Positions 33,289 to 42,854 of a stretch of 64,000 nucleotides of DNA are shown here, piece by piece; position 1 is the stretch's first letter; each line of letters begins with the position of its first letter. The notes beneath the pieces are model-generated. The model made no database searches and had not been told where the DNA came from. It saw nothing but the letters and a program-made list of their open reading frames with translations. The position numbers and the translations under genes were made by a program. The DNA is from CAJXMH01 sp964001305 (GTDB lineage: Bacteria > Bacteroidota > Bacteroidia > Flavobacteriales_E > Vicingaceae), in assembly GCA_964001305.1 (NCBI GenBank), contig CAXFAI010000010.1, positions 1-64,000 of the forward strand. The letters are read 5' to 3'.

Positions 33289-34911
33289 TTACCATTTCAC
33301 AAACTTCTCATTTACTAAAGACTCTCCTTTATCTGTAACTACATTTAATAAATAGACTCCCTTTTGTAAGGCTTCAATCGAGATGTTTAGCTGCTTTTCG
33401 CTTGGTTTTATAGATTGTTTAAATAGTAAGCTTCCAACTTGATTTCGAATCTGCAAAATATTACCTCCACCGGCATAACTAAGGTTTAGTTGAGCTCGGC
33501 TTGGATTGGGGTAAAGCACTACTTTTTCTTCCTTTAAAGAATTTTCTCTTTCACCCACTAGTTGCTGACTTAAGGCTGCATAAGCATCTACCAAGCCATA
33601 GCCAAAATACATGTCAAAACCGAGACTATCTTCATTAGCAGGCCCTACTTGATCTCTCGCAGTTTGCTGTAAGATTTGCCGAATTTGTTGCGGACTTCTA
33701 CTTGTATCTTGAGCTTTTAAAAGGCCACAAAGCCCACTAACCAAAGCAGTAGAAATGGAAGTCCCACTGTTCAATCTAAATAAAGCATTGTTGTTTAAAT
33801 GATCTAAAACAAAAAGATTTTTTCCCGGTGCCATTAATTCTATTTCAGACCCATAGTTGCTACCATCTGCACTTCCGCTAGAAAAGGGCGCTGCTCGATT
33901 GTCTCTATTATCAGTTGCCCCAACTGCAATTACTTCTGGAAAAGCAGCTGGTCTTAAAACCTGATTGTTATTATCGTTTCCTGTACTTGCAACTAAGGTT
34001 ATTCCATTTGAATAAGCATATTGCACAGCTTGGTGTACACCAAATGAATAATGACTACCACCAAAAGACATGTTAATGATATCGGCACCTTCATTAATTG
34101 CATAATGTATAGCAGAAGAAATATTAAAATCAGTAAAAGAATTTGATTGGTCACCGGCTTTTAATATCATCAGTTTTGCATTCCAATCTACTCCTGCATA
34201 TAGCAAACTGTTGTTGGCATTTCCTCCTAACACGCCCGCCATAGCTGTTCCATGCCCTTGATCATCAGTAGGATTATTGTCTTGGTTGACAAAATCCCAT
34301 CCCTGGTAATCATCTATTTTACCATTGTTATCATCATCTATACCATTAATCGTTTCGCTTTTATTTTTCCAGATTCTTCCTGCGAATTCCGGATGATCTA
34401 ATTTAACCCCAGTATCAATAATGGCAATCACCACCGAAGTATCACCCTGCTCAATGCTCCATGCATAAGTTGTGTTTAAATCACTACCCAATGGATGGTT
34501 ATTTTGATGTTGCCATTGGCTAGAAAAATAAGTGTCATTAGGAATTGTTGGAGTTAGTCCGCTTTGTGTGCCATAAAAAATATGATTGGGCTCTACGTGT
34601 GCAAACAGGGCTGTTCTCTGATACTCTTTTATAAGGACGGGCACCTCTTTTTTATCCTGAAAGATTAATAAGTAAGATTTTGTCATGTATGGATTGCCAA
34701 GCGCTCGCATTTCCACTAGTTCATTTGCTTCATTTAGTTTAATAAAAGCTTGATATTCTGGATTTGTCTCAATTTCTTGAATTGAAATCGAATTTTTGAA
34801 TTGAACTAAAAGGTGGTTCTCAATGTATTCTTGCGCTTCTGTAACAAGACAAAAAAAGAGAATAAAAATTGAGAATAGACTTGTTTTCTGAATTAGTAGC
34901 TTGTTTTTCAT
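33289..34911 (-). CDS. Secreted subtilisin-like serine protease (S8) with T9SS sorting domain
   Basis: The 540-residue protein has a signal peptide (LFSIFILFFCLVTEAQ), a pro-region, and an S8 catalytic domain with Asp166 (AIIDTGVKLDHP), His220 (GHGTAMAGVLGG), the oxyanion-hole Asn in STGNDNNN and Ser385 (SGTSISTAL). The C-terminal domain (VLYPNPSRAQLNLSYAGG to KFVKW) is a type A sorting signal. It also has Asp/Asn-rich loops (DDDNNGKIDD) suited to calcium. It should digest proteins outside the cell. It is convergent with the FG-GAP gene, 15 bp between the stops. Confidence 0.94.
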   Translation of the reverse strand: MKNKLLIQKTSLFSIFILFFCLVTEAQEYIENHLLVQFKNSISIQEIETNPEYQAFIKLNEANELVEMRALGNPYMTKSYLLIFQDKKEVPVLIKEYQRTALFAHVEPNHIFYGTQSGLTPTIPNDTYFSSQWQHQNNHPLGSDLNTTYAWSIEQGDTSVVIAIIDTGVKLDHPEFAGRIWKNKSETINGIDDDNNGKIDDYQGWDFVNQDNNPTDDQGHGTAMAGVLGGNANNSLLYAGVDWNAKLMILKAGDQSNSFTDFNISSAIHYAINEGADIINMSFGGSHYSFGVHQAVQYAYSNGITLVASTGNDNNNQVLRPAAFPEVIAVGATDNRDNRAAPFSSGSADGSNYGSEIELMAPGKNLFVLDHLNNNALFRLNSGTSISTALVSGLCGLLKAQDTSRSPQQIRQILQQTARDQVGPANEDSLGFDMYFGYGLVDAYAALSQQLVGERENSLKEEKVVLYPNPSRAQLNLSYAGGGNILQIRNQVGSLLFKQSIKPSEKQLNISIEALQKGVYLLNVVTDKGESLVNEKFVKW

Positions 34912-35055
34912 AAATAAGGTAATCGTTTAAGTCGGTTGGTATGACGTTAGAAACACCAAATAGGTTTCTTCTAGCTTTATCTTTACAAGATTTGGCTATT
35001 CATTATTTTATTCAAACTCTATTTAAAATTGAAGGAAAAAAACAATCTTTAGCTC

Positions 35056-36087
35056 ATGAAACGACTTCTACAATTCCTGCTTATTGTTGGTACTTTAATC
35101 TCCTTGTATTTTGTGCCTTGGCCTTTGCTTAAAGCATCTCTAGAACCACTTCCCCAAACAATTCAATCGCAAGTCGATAAAGCCAAGGAATATGGCTTTG
35201 AAGGAATGATTGTTTACATCGACCAAGCCAGAAAAGACCCTCAATTTTATACTTCAGGCTACAAAAACCGAGAGACTAAAAGTCCGGCTAACCCACACGA
35301 TTTATTCAAAATTGCTAGCATTGGAAAATTATATACTGCCTTTGCCATTTGTCGTTTGGCTTACGATGAAAAGCTTGACCTGAACCAGTCTTTAGCCCAA
35401 TATTTTCCAGAACATAAAGGAAGAATTGAAAACATGGAGGAGATTACAATTGAAATGCTGGTGAAGCACCGTAGCGGCATTCCAGATTATACAAGAACAG
35501 CAGATTATTGGTCGCATCCCAAACAAACAGATGAAGAACGTTTGGCTTTAGTCTTAGACCAAACGGCCCACTTTAAACCCAACACAGACTTTGAGTACAG
35601 CAATACCAATTACTTGCTGCTTTCTCAACTGATTGAAAAAGTAAGCGGTAAAAGCAAGTTTGAGTTTTTAAAAGAAGAATTACTTCAGCCTTTGAATTTG
35701 AACAATACCTTTGGTTCAATAAAGTCTGTTGATTTAAATAATGTCATGAGTGGCTATTATGTAGGCTACGATTTAGATTTAAAAACAGACGATAACGGCT
35801 CTTTATTGGCAACCGCCGAAGATTTGGGACGATTTATTCGAGCCTTAAACGATGGCCGCGCTTTTAAAAGCGAAGAAGAGCGTGCACTATACCATTCACT
35901 TTACCGACTGAATCACACTGGAATGATTCCCGGCTACCAAAGCACGGCTCATTATTTTCAAGAACTAGATGCGGTAGTTGTTCAGTTTACCAATACCGCC
36001 GACTTTAACGCTTATCATTGGAGTTTTCATGAAATCATGTTCAATCGGATTGTGAAAATATTGAAGGCAAAAGTTAAAAGCGAATAG
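35056..36087 (+). CDS. Serine hydrolase, beta-lactamase class C family
   Basis: The 343-residue protein has an N-terminal signal or anchor (LLQFLLIVGTLISLYFVPW), the SxxK active-site motif in IASIGKLYTAF, the YxN motif in YSNTNYLLLSQL, and HTGMIPGY late in the chain in place of KTG. It is a member of the penicillin-binding/class C beta-lactamase group, in which esterases and D-aminopeptidases are also common; antibiotic hydrolysis cannot be deduced. A second, distant relative lies at 45695. Confidence 0.88.
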   Translation: MKRLLQFLLIVGTLISLYFVPWPLLKASLEPLPQTIQSQVDKAKEYGFEGMIVYIDQARKDPQFYTSGYKNRETKSPANPHDLFKIASIGKLYTAFAICRLAYDEKLDLNQSLAQYFPEHKGRIENMEEITIEMLVKHRSGIPDYTRTADYWSHPKQTDEERLALVLDQTAHFKPNTDFEYSNTNYLLLSQLIEKVSGKSKFEFLKEELLQPLNLNNTFGSIKSVDLNNVMSGYYVGYDLDLKTDDNGSLLATAEDLGRFIRALNDGRAFKSEEERALYHSLYRLNHTGMIPGYQSTAHYFQELDAVVVQFTNTADFNAYHWSFHEIMFNRIVKILKAKVKSE

Positions 36088-36101
36088 CACTTCCCTTTGC
36101 T

Positions 36102-36109
36102 TACTTTTG
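36102..36109 (+). promoter_or_regulatory. Bacteroidota -7 box before the long propeller gene
   Basis: TACTTTTG fits TAnnTTTG, 19 bp before the ATG at 36129. No -33 TTTG at canonical spacing was found, so this is a tentative promoter. Confidence 0.35.
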
Positions 36110-36128
36110 GTTATTCAAAAATCATCAA

Positions 36129-39100
36129 ATGAAATACCTCCTTCTACTACCTCTATTTGCTATAAATCTATTAACCCAAGCTCAAAACTTTCAACTCGAA
36201 GATGATTGGCCCATGTTTAATGGTCCGATTCACGCCATGGTTGAAGATACGGCAAACAAAATACTATACGTTGGTGGAGATTTTACTAAAGTGGAACCGA
36301 GTATTTCTCATGGGGCCTCTTTAGATACGATTACCGGTTTGCCCTTGTATACCGAATATCATCCCAATGGCTCTGTACTAGATGTAATACCAGATGGAAA
36401 TGGGGGTTGGTACATAGCAGGTCACTTTACGAAGATTGGACCTTTTGAACGAAATCATATCGCACACATCAATCGTTTTGGTATTCCTTCCAATCGATTT
36501 GAAAATATGGGTTTTAATTATGGTGTAGAATCAATTGAAAAGGTTGGAGATACGCTTTATGCTGGAGGTAATTTTGACACCTATGGAAAAATTAAACGAA
36601 GAGCGGGTTTTATAGACATCAACACTGGTACAGTGGATTTCAATTTTCCAGAAGTAGATGGTCAAGTTTTAAGCACAATAGCTGATGGGAAAAAGGGTTG
36701 GTTTCTTGGTGGGAGATTCACTAAAGTTGGAAATAAATACAGAACCAATTTCGCTCATATCGATTCAAATGGAATCGTATCTCCATTGAAAATTAAAGTA
36801 AACAACTCCATCCAATGCATGGAAATCAAAGACTCCATTTTATATCTCGGAGGAGCATTTACAAAAGTAGAAGGTCAAGTAAGAAATCACTTGGCAGCTT
36901 ATAATCTGAATCTTAAATCCATAGTCAATTGGAAACCAAATTTAGATAATACAGTACTTAGTTTAAAAGTTGGGGACAGTGCTATTTATGTGGGCGGTTA
37001 TTTCGATTACGTTAATGGAAATTATCAGGCTCATTTTGCTGCCATAAATCGATTTACAGATAGTTTAACTTCCTTCAGACCAGCTGTCTCTAATCAGGTT
37101 TATTCATTAGCTTTAAAAGACTCGCTAATTTTTATTGGAGGAAATTTTTTATATAGTGAAGGGACTTCTCGAAGAGGCGCTGCTTGTTATAACATTAATA
37201 CTGGCTCATTAACCAATTGGGCCCCAAATGTAAAACTGGGAAATAGCCCTGGCTATGTTCGCGGAATTTCAATTTACAATAACTCCGTTTTTCTAGGAGG
37301 GCGATTTGACTCTATTGCCGGATTTGATCGACCAGACTTAGTTGAAGTTGATATTCATACTGGAATACCAACAAGTTGGAAACCAGATCCTCAAAACTAT
37401 ATCAATAGTATAGCAATTTATAATGATCATTTATACGTGGCTGGTGACTTTTATCGAATTGCCAATCAAGATAGGAATGATTTGGCTTCATTTGATTTAA
37501 CGAATGGAAACACACTTACAAATTGGAATCCAAGTGTTGATCGAAATGTATTCTATTTGGCTGTAACTAACCAAACGGTTTTTGTAGCTGGCTCAAATCT
37601 GATAGTTGGAGGTGCAAAACGCAAAGGTTTAGTGGGTATAGACTTAAATACCTTTCAAGCTACTTCTTGGAACCCTCAAGTAAGGGGCTTTATTTTTGAT
37701 ATGGAAGCCGTTAATGGCAATTTGTACATTGGTGGTTCATTTAATCAAGTAGGTAACTTTACCAGAAACTATTTAGCTGCGATTAGTTTAACAACAGGAA
37801 TTCCAACATCTTGGAATCCAAATCCAAGCAATAGTGTTTACGATTTACAAGTTGATGGAAATCGTTTATTTGTAGCCGGTTCCTTTCAAACCATCGCAGG
37901 ATCATCAAGAGCCAATCTTGTTTCTTTTAATTTGAACAATCACAATCTTCAAAATTGGAACTCCCAAGTTTCTGGTCCTGTTTCTGCGATTGAAATTAAA
38001 GGAGACACTTTATTTCTAGGTGGAAGTTTTTCTTCAGTTCAAAGTCAAAGTCGAAACTTAATAGCTGCCATTCACAAAAGTACTTCTCAACTATTTAGCT
38101 GGAGTCCTAACGTCAGTGGAAATCGAGTGTTAACACTAGAGTTATATGATGATAAAATCTACTTTGGAGGTGACTTTAGCCAAGTAGATGGTTTAGAAAG
38201 AAATTCGGTTGCTGCATATAAAACCAATTCAAATCAACTTACCAACTGGAATCCTGATGCAAACGACTATGTATTTTGTATAAACCATTTTAACGATCAA
38301 ATGTATGTTGGTGGTCAATTTGTTTCCATAGGTAGACGGTCGAAGAGAAGCATTGCTGCCATTGACATGGTAAGCCGTAAACTAACCAATTGGGATCCTC
38401 AAATTAACGGAAGAGTTTATGCCCTTGCTTTAAGTGATAGTTTACTCTATGTTGGTGGTTCTTTTTATAATATAAATGGTGTTCAAAATAGAGGTCTAGC
38501 AGCCATAGGCTTAAATTCAGATACCGTTTTTAATTGGAATCCTAACATTTTCATAAGTTTTGGAACACCTGCTGTCAATTGCCTTAAAATCTATGATTCG
38601 AAACTCTACATCGGGGGACACTACAATGACATTCATAATACCACTAGAAATAGCTTAAGCGCGGTAGATTTACGTACGCATACCATCACTTCCTTTAATC
38701 CCAACGTGACTTACGGAGTGAATGCCTTAGAAAAAAGAGGGAATGAATTAATTATTGGAGGCTCTTTTCAAAGTATTGGTGGACTTCCCATAAGATATAT
38801 AGGTATAGTAAACATCAATTCAGGTTCACCAAGAATTTGGAATCGGTATAGTTCAATGTTAAGTTTTAATGTAAATGCCTTAGCACTTTATGGAAATACC
38901 CTTTATGTAGGTGGTGACTTTACAGGAAATAACAATCATAAATATTTAATTTCATTAGACGTAAGTGTACCCACGCCTAACCCAACCAATTGGTTTCCAA
39001 AAGTTACTGGTGGTGTAAACAGTTTAATTGTAGACGACTCTACACTTTTTGTTGGAGCAGGCGCTAACAGATATTTTAATAGAGTCAGCGAAGAGCCCCA

Positions 39101-39851
39101 CCCCCAACTTTTTTCTTACGGTCATGGGGTAACGAATGTCTTACATTTTTCTGACAGTACACTTTTCGTTGGTGGCAATTTTAGTGGACTCCCCTATCAA
39201 AGAAACAATTTCTCGGTATTCAAACGATTACCCTTTTCACAAAGTGTAGACTCCCTAGTAGCTTGTGATAGCTTACAATGGATTGATGGAAATGTATATA
39301 CGCAAAGCACAACATACTCCAACTACATATATACCGACCAATTTGGCTATGACTCAATCGTTAATTTGAATTTAACCATTAATCGGGTTGACACAAGTGT
39401 TGTTCAACGGCATAATACCCTGCGAAGTTCACAAGATAGCGCCCAATATCAATGGATTAATTGTAATACCATGCAAGCAATAGCAGGTGCTACCAATCAA
39501 ATCTATACAGCTACCCAAAATGGAAATTATGCATGTGCTGTAACCTATAAAAATTGTACTGATACAACAACCTGTTACAGCATTATTTCAACGGCTATTG
39601 AAGAAAATGTAGTTTCTAAACTTAAGCTATATCCAAATCCAACTTCTGAACTATTCTATTTAGAGTTTTTCAACCTTAAGGGTAATGGAGAACTTCGAAT
39701 TGTAAATTCTACAGGCCAAGTGGTATACACCAAAAGTATCACCAATCAGCAAAAGATATCAATCGATACGAAACATTGGGCAAAAGGCATTTATAGCATA
39801 CGTTTGAAAACTCAAAATGAATTATTGATTCGTAAAATTGTCCACAACTAA
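36129..39851 (+). CDS. Giant repeat-propeller surface protein with T9SS sorting domain
   Basis: The 1240-residue protein has a signal peptide (LLLPLFAINLLTQAQ) and a long array of roughly 48-residue repeats centred on a strand of the form LYVGGDF, followed by R-N-x-L-A-A and W-N-P; I count about 21 copies of the GG-x-F core to residue 1040. The pattern is that of delta-60/DUF5122-like beta-propeller repeats. A cysteine-containing Ig-like part follows (SLVACDSLQWIDGNVYTQ), then a type A sorting domain (LYPNPTSELFYLEF to RKIVHN). It is probably a surface or released adhesin or glycan binder. Confidence 0.88.
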   Translation: MKYLLLLPLFAINLLTQAQNFQLEDDWPMFNGPIHAMVEDTANKILYVGGDFTKVEPSISHGASLDTITGLPLYTEYHPNGSVLDVIPDGNGGWYIAGHFTKIGPFERNHIAHINRFGIPSNRFENMGFNYGVESIEKVGDTLYAGGNFDTYGKIKRRAGFIDINTGTVDFNFPEVDGQVLSTIADGKKGWFLGGRFTKVGNKYRTNFAHIDSNGIVSPLKIKVNNSIQCMEIKDSILYLGGAFTKVEGQVRNHLAAYNLNLKSIVNWKPNLDNTVLSLKVGDSAIYVGGYFDYVNGNYQAHFAAINRFTDSLTSFRPAVSNQVYSLALKDSLIFIGGNFLYSEGTSRRGAACYNINTGSLTNWAPNVKLGNSPGYVRGISIYNNSVFLGGRFDSIAGFDRPDLVEVDIHTGIPTSWKPDPQNYINSIAIYNDHLYVAGDFYRIANQDRNDLASFDLTNGNTLTNWNPSVDRNVFYLAVTNQTVFVAGSNLIVGGAKRKGLVGIDLNTFQATSWNPQVRGFIFDMEAVNGNLYIGGSFNQVGNFTRNYLAAISLTTGIPTSWNPNPSNSVYDLQVDGNRLFVAGSFQTIAGSSRANLVSFNLNNHNLQNWNSQVSGPVSAIEIKGDTLFLGGSFSSVQSQSRNLIAAIHKSTSQLFSWSPNVSGNRVLTLELYDDKIYFGGDFSQVDGLERNSVAAYKTNSNQLTNWNPDANDYVFCINHFNDQMYVGGQFVSIGRRSKRSIAAIDMVSRKLTNWDPQINGRVYALALSDSLLYVGGSFYNINGVQNRGLAAIGLNSDTVFNWNPNIFISFGTPAVNCLKIYDSKLYIGGHYNDIHNTTRNSLSAVDLRTHTITSFNPNVTYGVNALEKRGNELIIGGSFQSIGGLPIRYIGIVNINSGSPRIWNRYSSMLSFNVNALALYGNTLYVGGDFTGNNNHKYLISLDVSVPTPNPTNWFPKVTGGVNSLIVDDSTLFVGAGANRYFNRVSEEPHPQLFSYGHGVTNVLHFSDSTLFVGGNFSGLPYQRNNFSVFKRLPFSQSVDSLVACDSLQWIDGNVYTQSTTYSNYIYTDQFGYDSIVNLNLTINRVDTSVVQRHNTLRSSQDSAQYQWINCNTMQAIAGATNQIYTATQNGNYACAVTYKNCTDTTTCYSIISTAIEENVVSKLKLYPNPTSELFYLEFFNLKGNGELRIVNSTGQVVYTKSITNQQKISIDTKHWAKGIYSIRLKTQNELLIRKIVHN

Positions 39852-39932
39852 AAACTAAAACTAGAAGGAAAGGAATAAATAAACAACCTTCTAAAAAACA
39901 CTTACGTCTGAAATTAAAGTTTTCTAATAATC

Positions 39933-40976
39933 ATGGAGTTTGACTTCTTCTATATTTTCTTTTGCATTGTTTGTCCAATACTTTTCCTGTCTTTATTACT
40001 GCTCTTTTTCCGCTTTCAAAAAAAGAAAAACACGCACCAAGCAATTAAAATACTAAGTTGGAATTTGTTAATTCTGCTTTTCTTATTATCAGTCAGTTTT
40101 ACCATAGGTGAAAGTTATTATCGTTTTTTTGTAGATACCACAGATTCGTTTTCACTAAATAAAACTTCGATTCGATGGAAGAAGAGACACTACCATTACA
40201 ACAATAGAGACATTCGAGATAATATTAACTACTATGCAGAAATTGCTCCTAATAAAAAATCAAGAATCTGCATTTTTGGAGATTCCTTTTCAGCAGGCCA
40301 TGGTATAAAAAATGTAGATGATCGCTTTTCGAATATTCTAAGAAAAATGTATCCCAAAATTGAAGTTCACAATATGGCTAAAAATGGGATAAATACCCAT
40401 ATGCAAGTCAAGCATTTAAAATTTTTAAGAGATAATAATTATCAAGCTGACTTATTTATTCTAGCGTATTGTTTGAATGACATCGATCAGTTTGTGCCAA
40501 ATTCAAATGAGGTATATAAACAAGTGCAGCGTTTTAATTATAATTTAAATTACTTTGAGAAAAACAGCTATCTAATAAATACCTTTTCATTTAGAGCTTT
40601 TGCAAAATTAAATGAGGAGTGTCAGAATTATGGTCAATTTGTTAAAGAAGCTTACTCGAAAAATGCATGGGATGCACAGCAAATCATGCTTTCTGAATTC
40701 GTACTTGAAACAAAAAAATTCGATGCACCTTTAATGGTTGTTACGTTTCCTTTTTTACAAAAAGATTATGATGACTATGAGTTTAAAAATGTTCACCAAA
40801 AAATAAATACATTTTGGGAAAGTCAAGGAGTGCCTCATTTAGATTTACTCGATACTTATAAACCTTATATGGGGAATAATTTAACCGTAAATCAGTTTGA
40901 TGCACATCCCAATGAATATGCACATCAATTGGCAGCTGAAGCAATTGATGATTTTTTGAAAAAAGTTAAGTTATAA
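39933..40976 (+). CDS. Membrane-anchored SGNH/GDSL-like hydrolase
   Basis: The 347-residue protein has two N-terminal membrane helices (FDFFYIFFCIVCPILFLSLL and LSWNLLILLFLLSVSFTIG) followed by an SGNH-fold domain: nucleophile Ser in IFGDSFSAG, Gly in MAKNGINTH, Asn in AYCLNDID and the catalytic Asp-x-x-His in DAHPNEYAHQLA. Such anchored SGNH proteins often deacetylate or acetylate surface glycans; here the substrate is unknown. It is monocistronic and convergent with the NAD-binding gene at 40992. Confidence 0.85.
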   Translation: MEFDFFYIFFCIVCPILFLSLLLLFFRFQKKKNTHQAIKILSWNLLILLFLLSVSFTIGESYYRFFVDTTDSFSLNKTSIRWKKRHYHYNNRDIRDNINYYAEIAPNKKSRICIFGDSFSAGHGIKNVDDRFSNILRKMYPKIEVHNMAKNGINTHMQVKHLKFLRDNNYQADLFILAYCLNDIDQFVPNSNEVYKQVQRFNYNLNYFEKNSYLINTFSFRAFAKLNEECQNYGQFVKEAYSKNAWDAQQIMLSEFVLETKKFDAPLMVVTFPFLQKDYDDYEFKNVHQKINTFWESQGVPHLDLLDTYKPYMGNNLTVNQFDAHPNEYAHQLAAEAIDDFLKKVKL

Positions 40977-40991
40977 GAAACTTCAATTCAA

Positions 40992-41846
40992 TTATCTGAT
41001 TTTATCCGCTTCTGCTTTAAAAAAATGCTGAAGACGATGTAATCCACTTCTTGGTGCAATGTTATCTTGTGCCAGTAGATTTAAAAAAAACTCAAATGGG
41101 CCGTAAGTTTTTACAGAGGTAAATCTTATCATCAAAAAAAGACTTAATCTTCTGATCCAATCTGGTAGGTGTACAATTTTAATGGGGTTCCCAAAGGCTT
41201 TTAAGGCGAGTATGGCAATTTCATGTTGTGTCAAAATATCGGGTCCTCCAACCGATAACTCCAAATCATGACTATTGATTGCGTCGACACAATGAACTGC
41301 TAAATCTTCTCCATGTATGGGATTAAGTTTAAAGTTCCCTTTGCCAAAAAGATAAACCGTTCCTTTTTCTGCCATGGCTAAAAAGTCTTTCATGTCTGAG
41401 AAAAAACCATTAGGTCTAATTACTGTGTGCTGTATTGGTGAGGCTTTCAACTCATCTACAAACATTTCTTTGGCTTCTACCAATTTTAAATGACGAAAAG
41501 AAGCGCCATTAATTACGGAGATGTAAATAAACTTCTTTACCCCAGCTCGAATAGCTTCTTTCAGCAAATTCAAATTGGCTTGATAGTCTACATCCCTGTA
41601 AGTTAAACCATCTTTTTGACGAGTAATACCCAAGGTAGAAATCACCACCTCTACTCCATCGCAAATTCCTTTTAGGTCGTTAGCTTGAGTGACTTCAGCA
41701 ATTTTCATTTGATGAGCATCAATGTTTTGCTTCTTTAGTTTTTCAGCATTTCTAGCCAAGGCCACAAAATCAAGCTTTCTTTTTTGCAATTCTTTAATAA
41801 TGTATCCTCCCAAATAACCGGTAGCTCCTGCAACTAATACTTTCAT
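40992..41846 (-). CDS. Atypical SDR / NmrA-like NAD(P)-binding protein
   Basis: The 284-residue protein starts with the nucleotide-binding motif VAGATGYLGGYIIKEL, followed by an arginine at the end of strand two (VALARNAEKL, favouring NADPH) and VVISTLGITRQKDG. No classical YxxxK is evident in the active-site position, as usual for the NmrA/atypical SDR group. The role is unknown (reductase, epimerase or redox sensor). It lies 5 bp after the S41 peptidase start region's operon partner and may be co-transcribed with it. Confidence 0.85.
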   Translation of the reverse strand: MKVLVAGATGYLGGYIIKELQKRKLDFVALARNAEKLKKQNIDAHQMKIAEVTQANDLKGICDGVEVVISTLGITRQKDGLTYRDVDYQANLNLLKEAIRAGVKKFIYISVINGASFRHLKLVEAKEMFVDELKASPIQHTVIRPNGFFSDMKDFLAMAEKGTVYLFGKGNFKLNPIHGEDLAVHCVDAINSHDLELSVGGPDILTQHEIAILALKAFGNPIKIVHLPDWIRRLSLFLMIRFTSVKTYGPFEFFLNLLAQDNIAPRSGLHRLQHFFKAEADKIR

Positions 41847-41851
41847 CTGAT

Positions 41852-42853
41852 TTACTTTAAAATTTCTTGAATAGCTCTTTCTATCACTTCATCTTGAGTT
41901 AAATTGTTAAAATCAAAAAAGGAAAGAATGTCTGGAGGCACTCCATTTTCATAAGAAGCATTCATGTTTAAGGTTAAAGCTTGACTTATGGAAAAACGGT
42001 AACGCCAACCGTTGGGCAATTGTCCTCCATTTGGCATTCCTAAACCACCTCCGGTTGTATCTCCAATTTGTACGATATTCGGAATGGCTTTTGCCGCCAA
42101 TGCGGTAAAAGAACTTGCGCTGTAACTCCCTCGATCGGTTAACAACATTATGGGCTTGGTATACCGAATACCATCATAGGGTTCAACATAGACTGCCGTT
42201 GGACTTGTAAAATCATTTCTACCTTTTCCATTCTTAATTCGAGCATAATAAACCAAGGTTTTATGATCGATAAAGCGCTCTAGTAATTCAAAAATATCTT
42301 CTCCATCGCCGCCAGGGTTTTCTCGAATATCAAAGATTAAACCTCGTGTATTTTTATAGCGATCCAAAACAAAGTCAACATACTTTTCTTCTACATAGCC
42401 AGAAAAAGCTTGAAAACGGATGTAGCCTATTTGATTGTTTTCGATAAAGTCATGCTGAAAGGGGCCGCTTGTATAGTAGTCAGATGGTAAATAATGATCT
42501 ATGATGGTACGCCATTCAAAATTGTTTGGCCCTTGTTGTTCTACCCCAAAGGAAGAGGTATTGAAATGCGAAATTAAATTGGTATGTCCATCTTGCAGCT
42601 CGGTCAACATGTTTCCCATTACCTCAAAAAGTGCTTCGTCTGATGTCTGCGAATTAAGTTGACTTCTATATTTTAAACGGGAAGCATTCCAATCGATTCC
42701 TTTTACCTCAAAAAAAGCATATTTATCATTGACTTGATTCCACAAATAATCAAAATTCACCAGTGGATCATCAGAGGCCATTTCTTCTTCAAACAATGCA
42801 CTTTCACAACCCACAAAAAAGGGCAAGAATAGAATTAATAAAATCTTTTTCAT
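41852..42853 (-). CDS. S41-family peptidase lipoprotein
   Basis: From ATG 42851-42853 the protein is 333 residues with a lipoprotein signal (MKKILLILFLPFFVGC). The frame is open nine codons further upstream, but that start would overlap the preceding gene and spoil the signal. The S41/C-terminal-processing-like domain shows an N-terminal helical part (FDYLWNQVNDKYAFFEVKG), a strand region (IGYIRFQAFSG, GLIFDIRENPGGDGED) and the nucleophile Ser in TDRGSYSASSFTALA. A PDZ domain is not evident. It is translated just after the barrel-like protein at 42855 (1-bp gap). Confidence 0.88.
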   Translation of the reverse strand: MKKILLILFLPFFVGCESALFEEEMASDDPLVNFDYLWNQVNDKYAFFEVKGIDWNASRLKYRSQLNSQTSDEALFEVMGNMLTELQDGHTNLISHFNTSSFGVEQQGPNNFEWRTIIDHYLPSDYYTSGPFQHDFIENNQIGYIRFQAFSGYVEEKYVDFVLDRYKNTRGLIFDIRENPGGDGEDIFELLERFIDHKTLVYYARIKNGKGRNDFTSPTAVYVEPYDGIRYTKPIMLLTDRGSYSASSFTALAAKAIPNIVQIGDTTGGGLGMPNGGQLPNGWRYRFSISQALTLNMNASYENGVPPDILSFFDFNNLTQDEVIERAIQEILK

Positions 42854-42854
42854 C

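Noticed and set aside
34941..35132. 63-residue plus-strand frame before the serine hydrolase gene
   Set aside because: Overlaps the start of the 343-residue serine hydrolase in another frame and has no homology-like features.
35056..36087. Beta-lactam resistance gene
   Set aside because: Only the general class C fold motifs are visible, and most members of this family are not lactamases.
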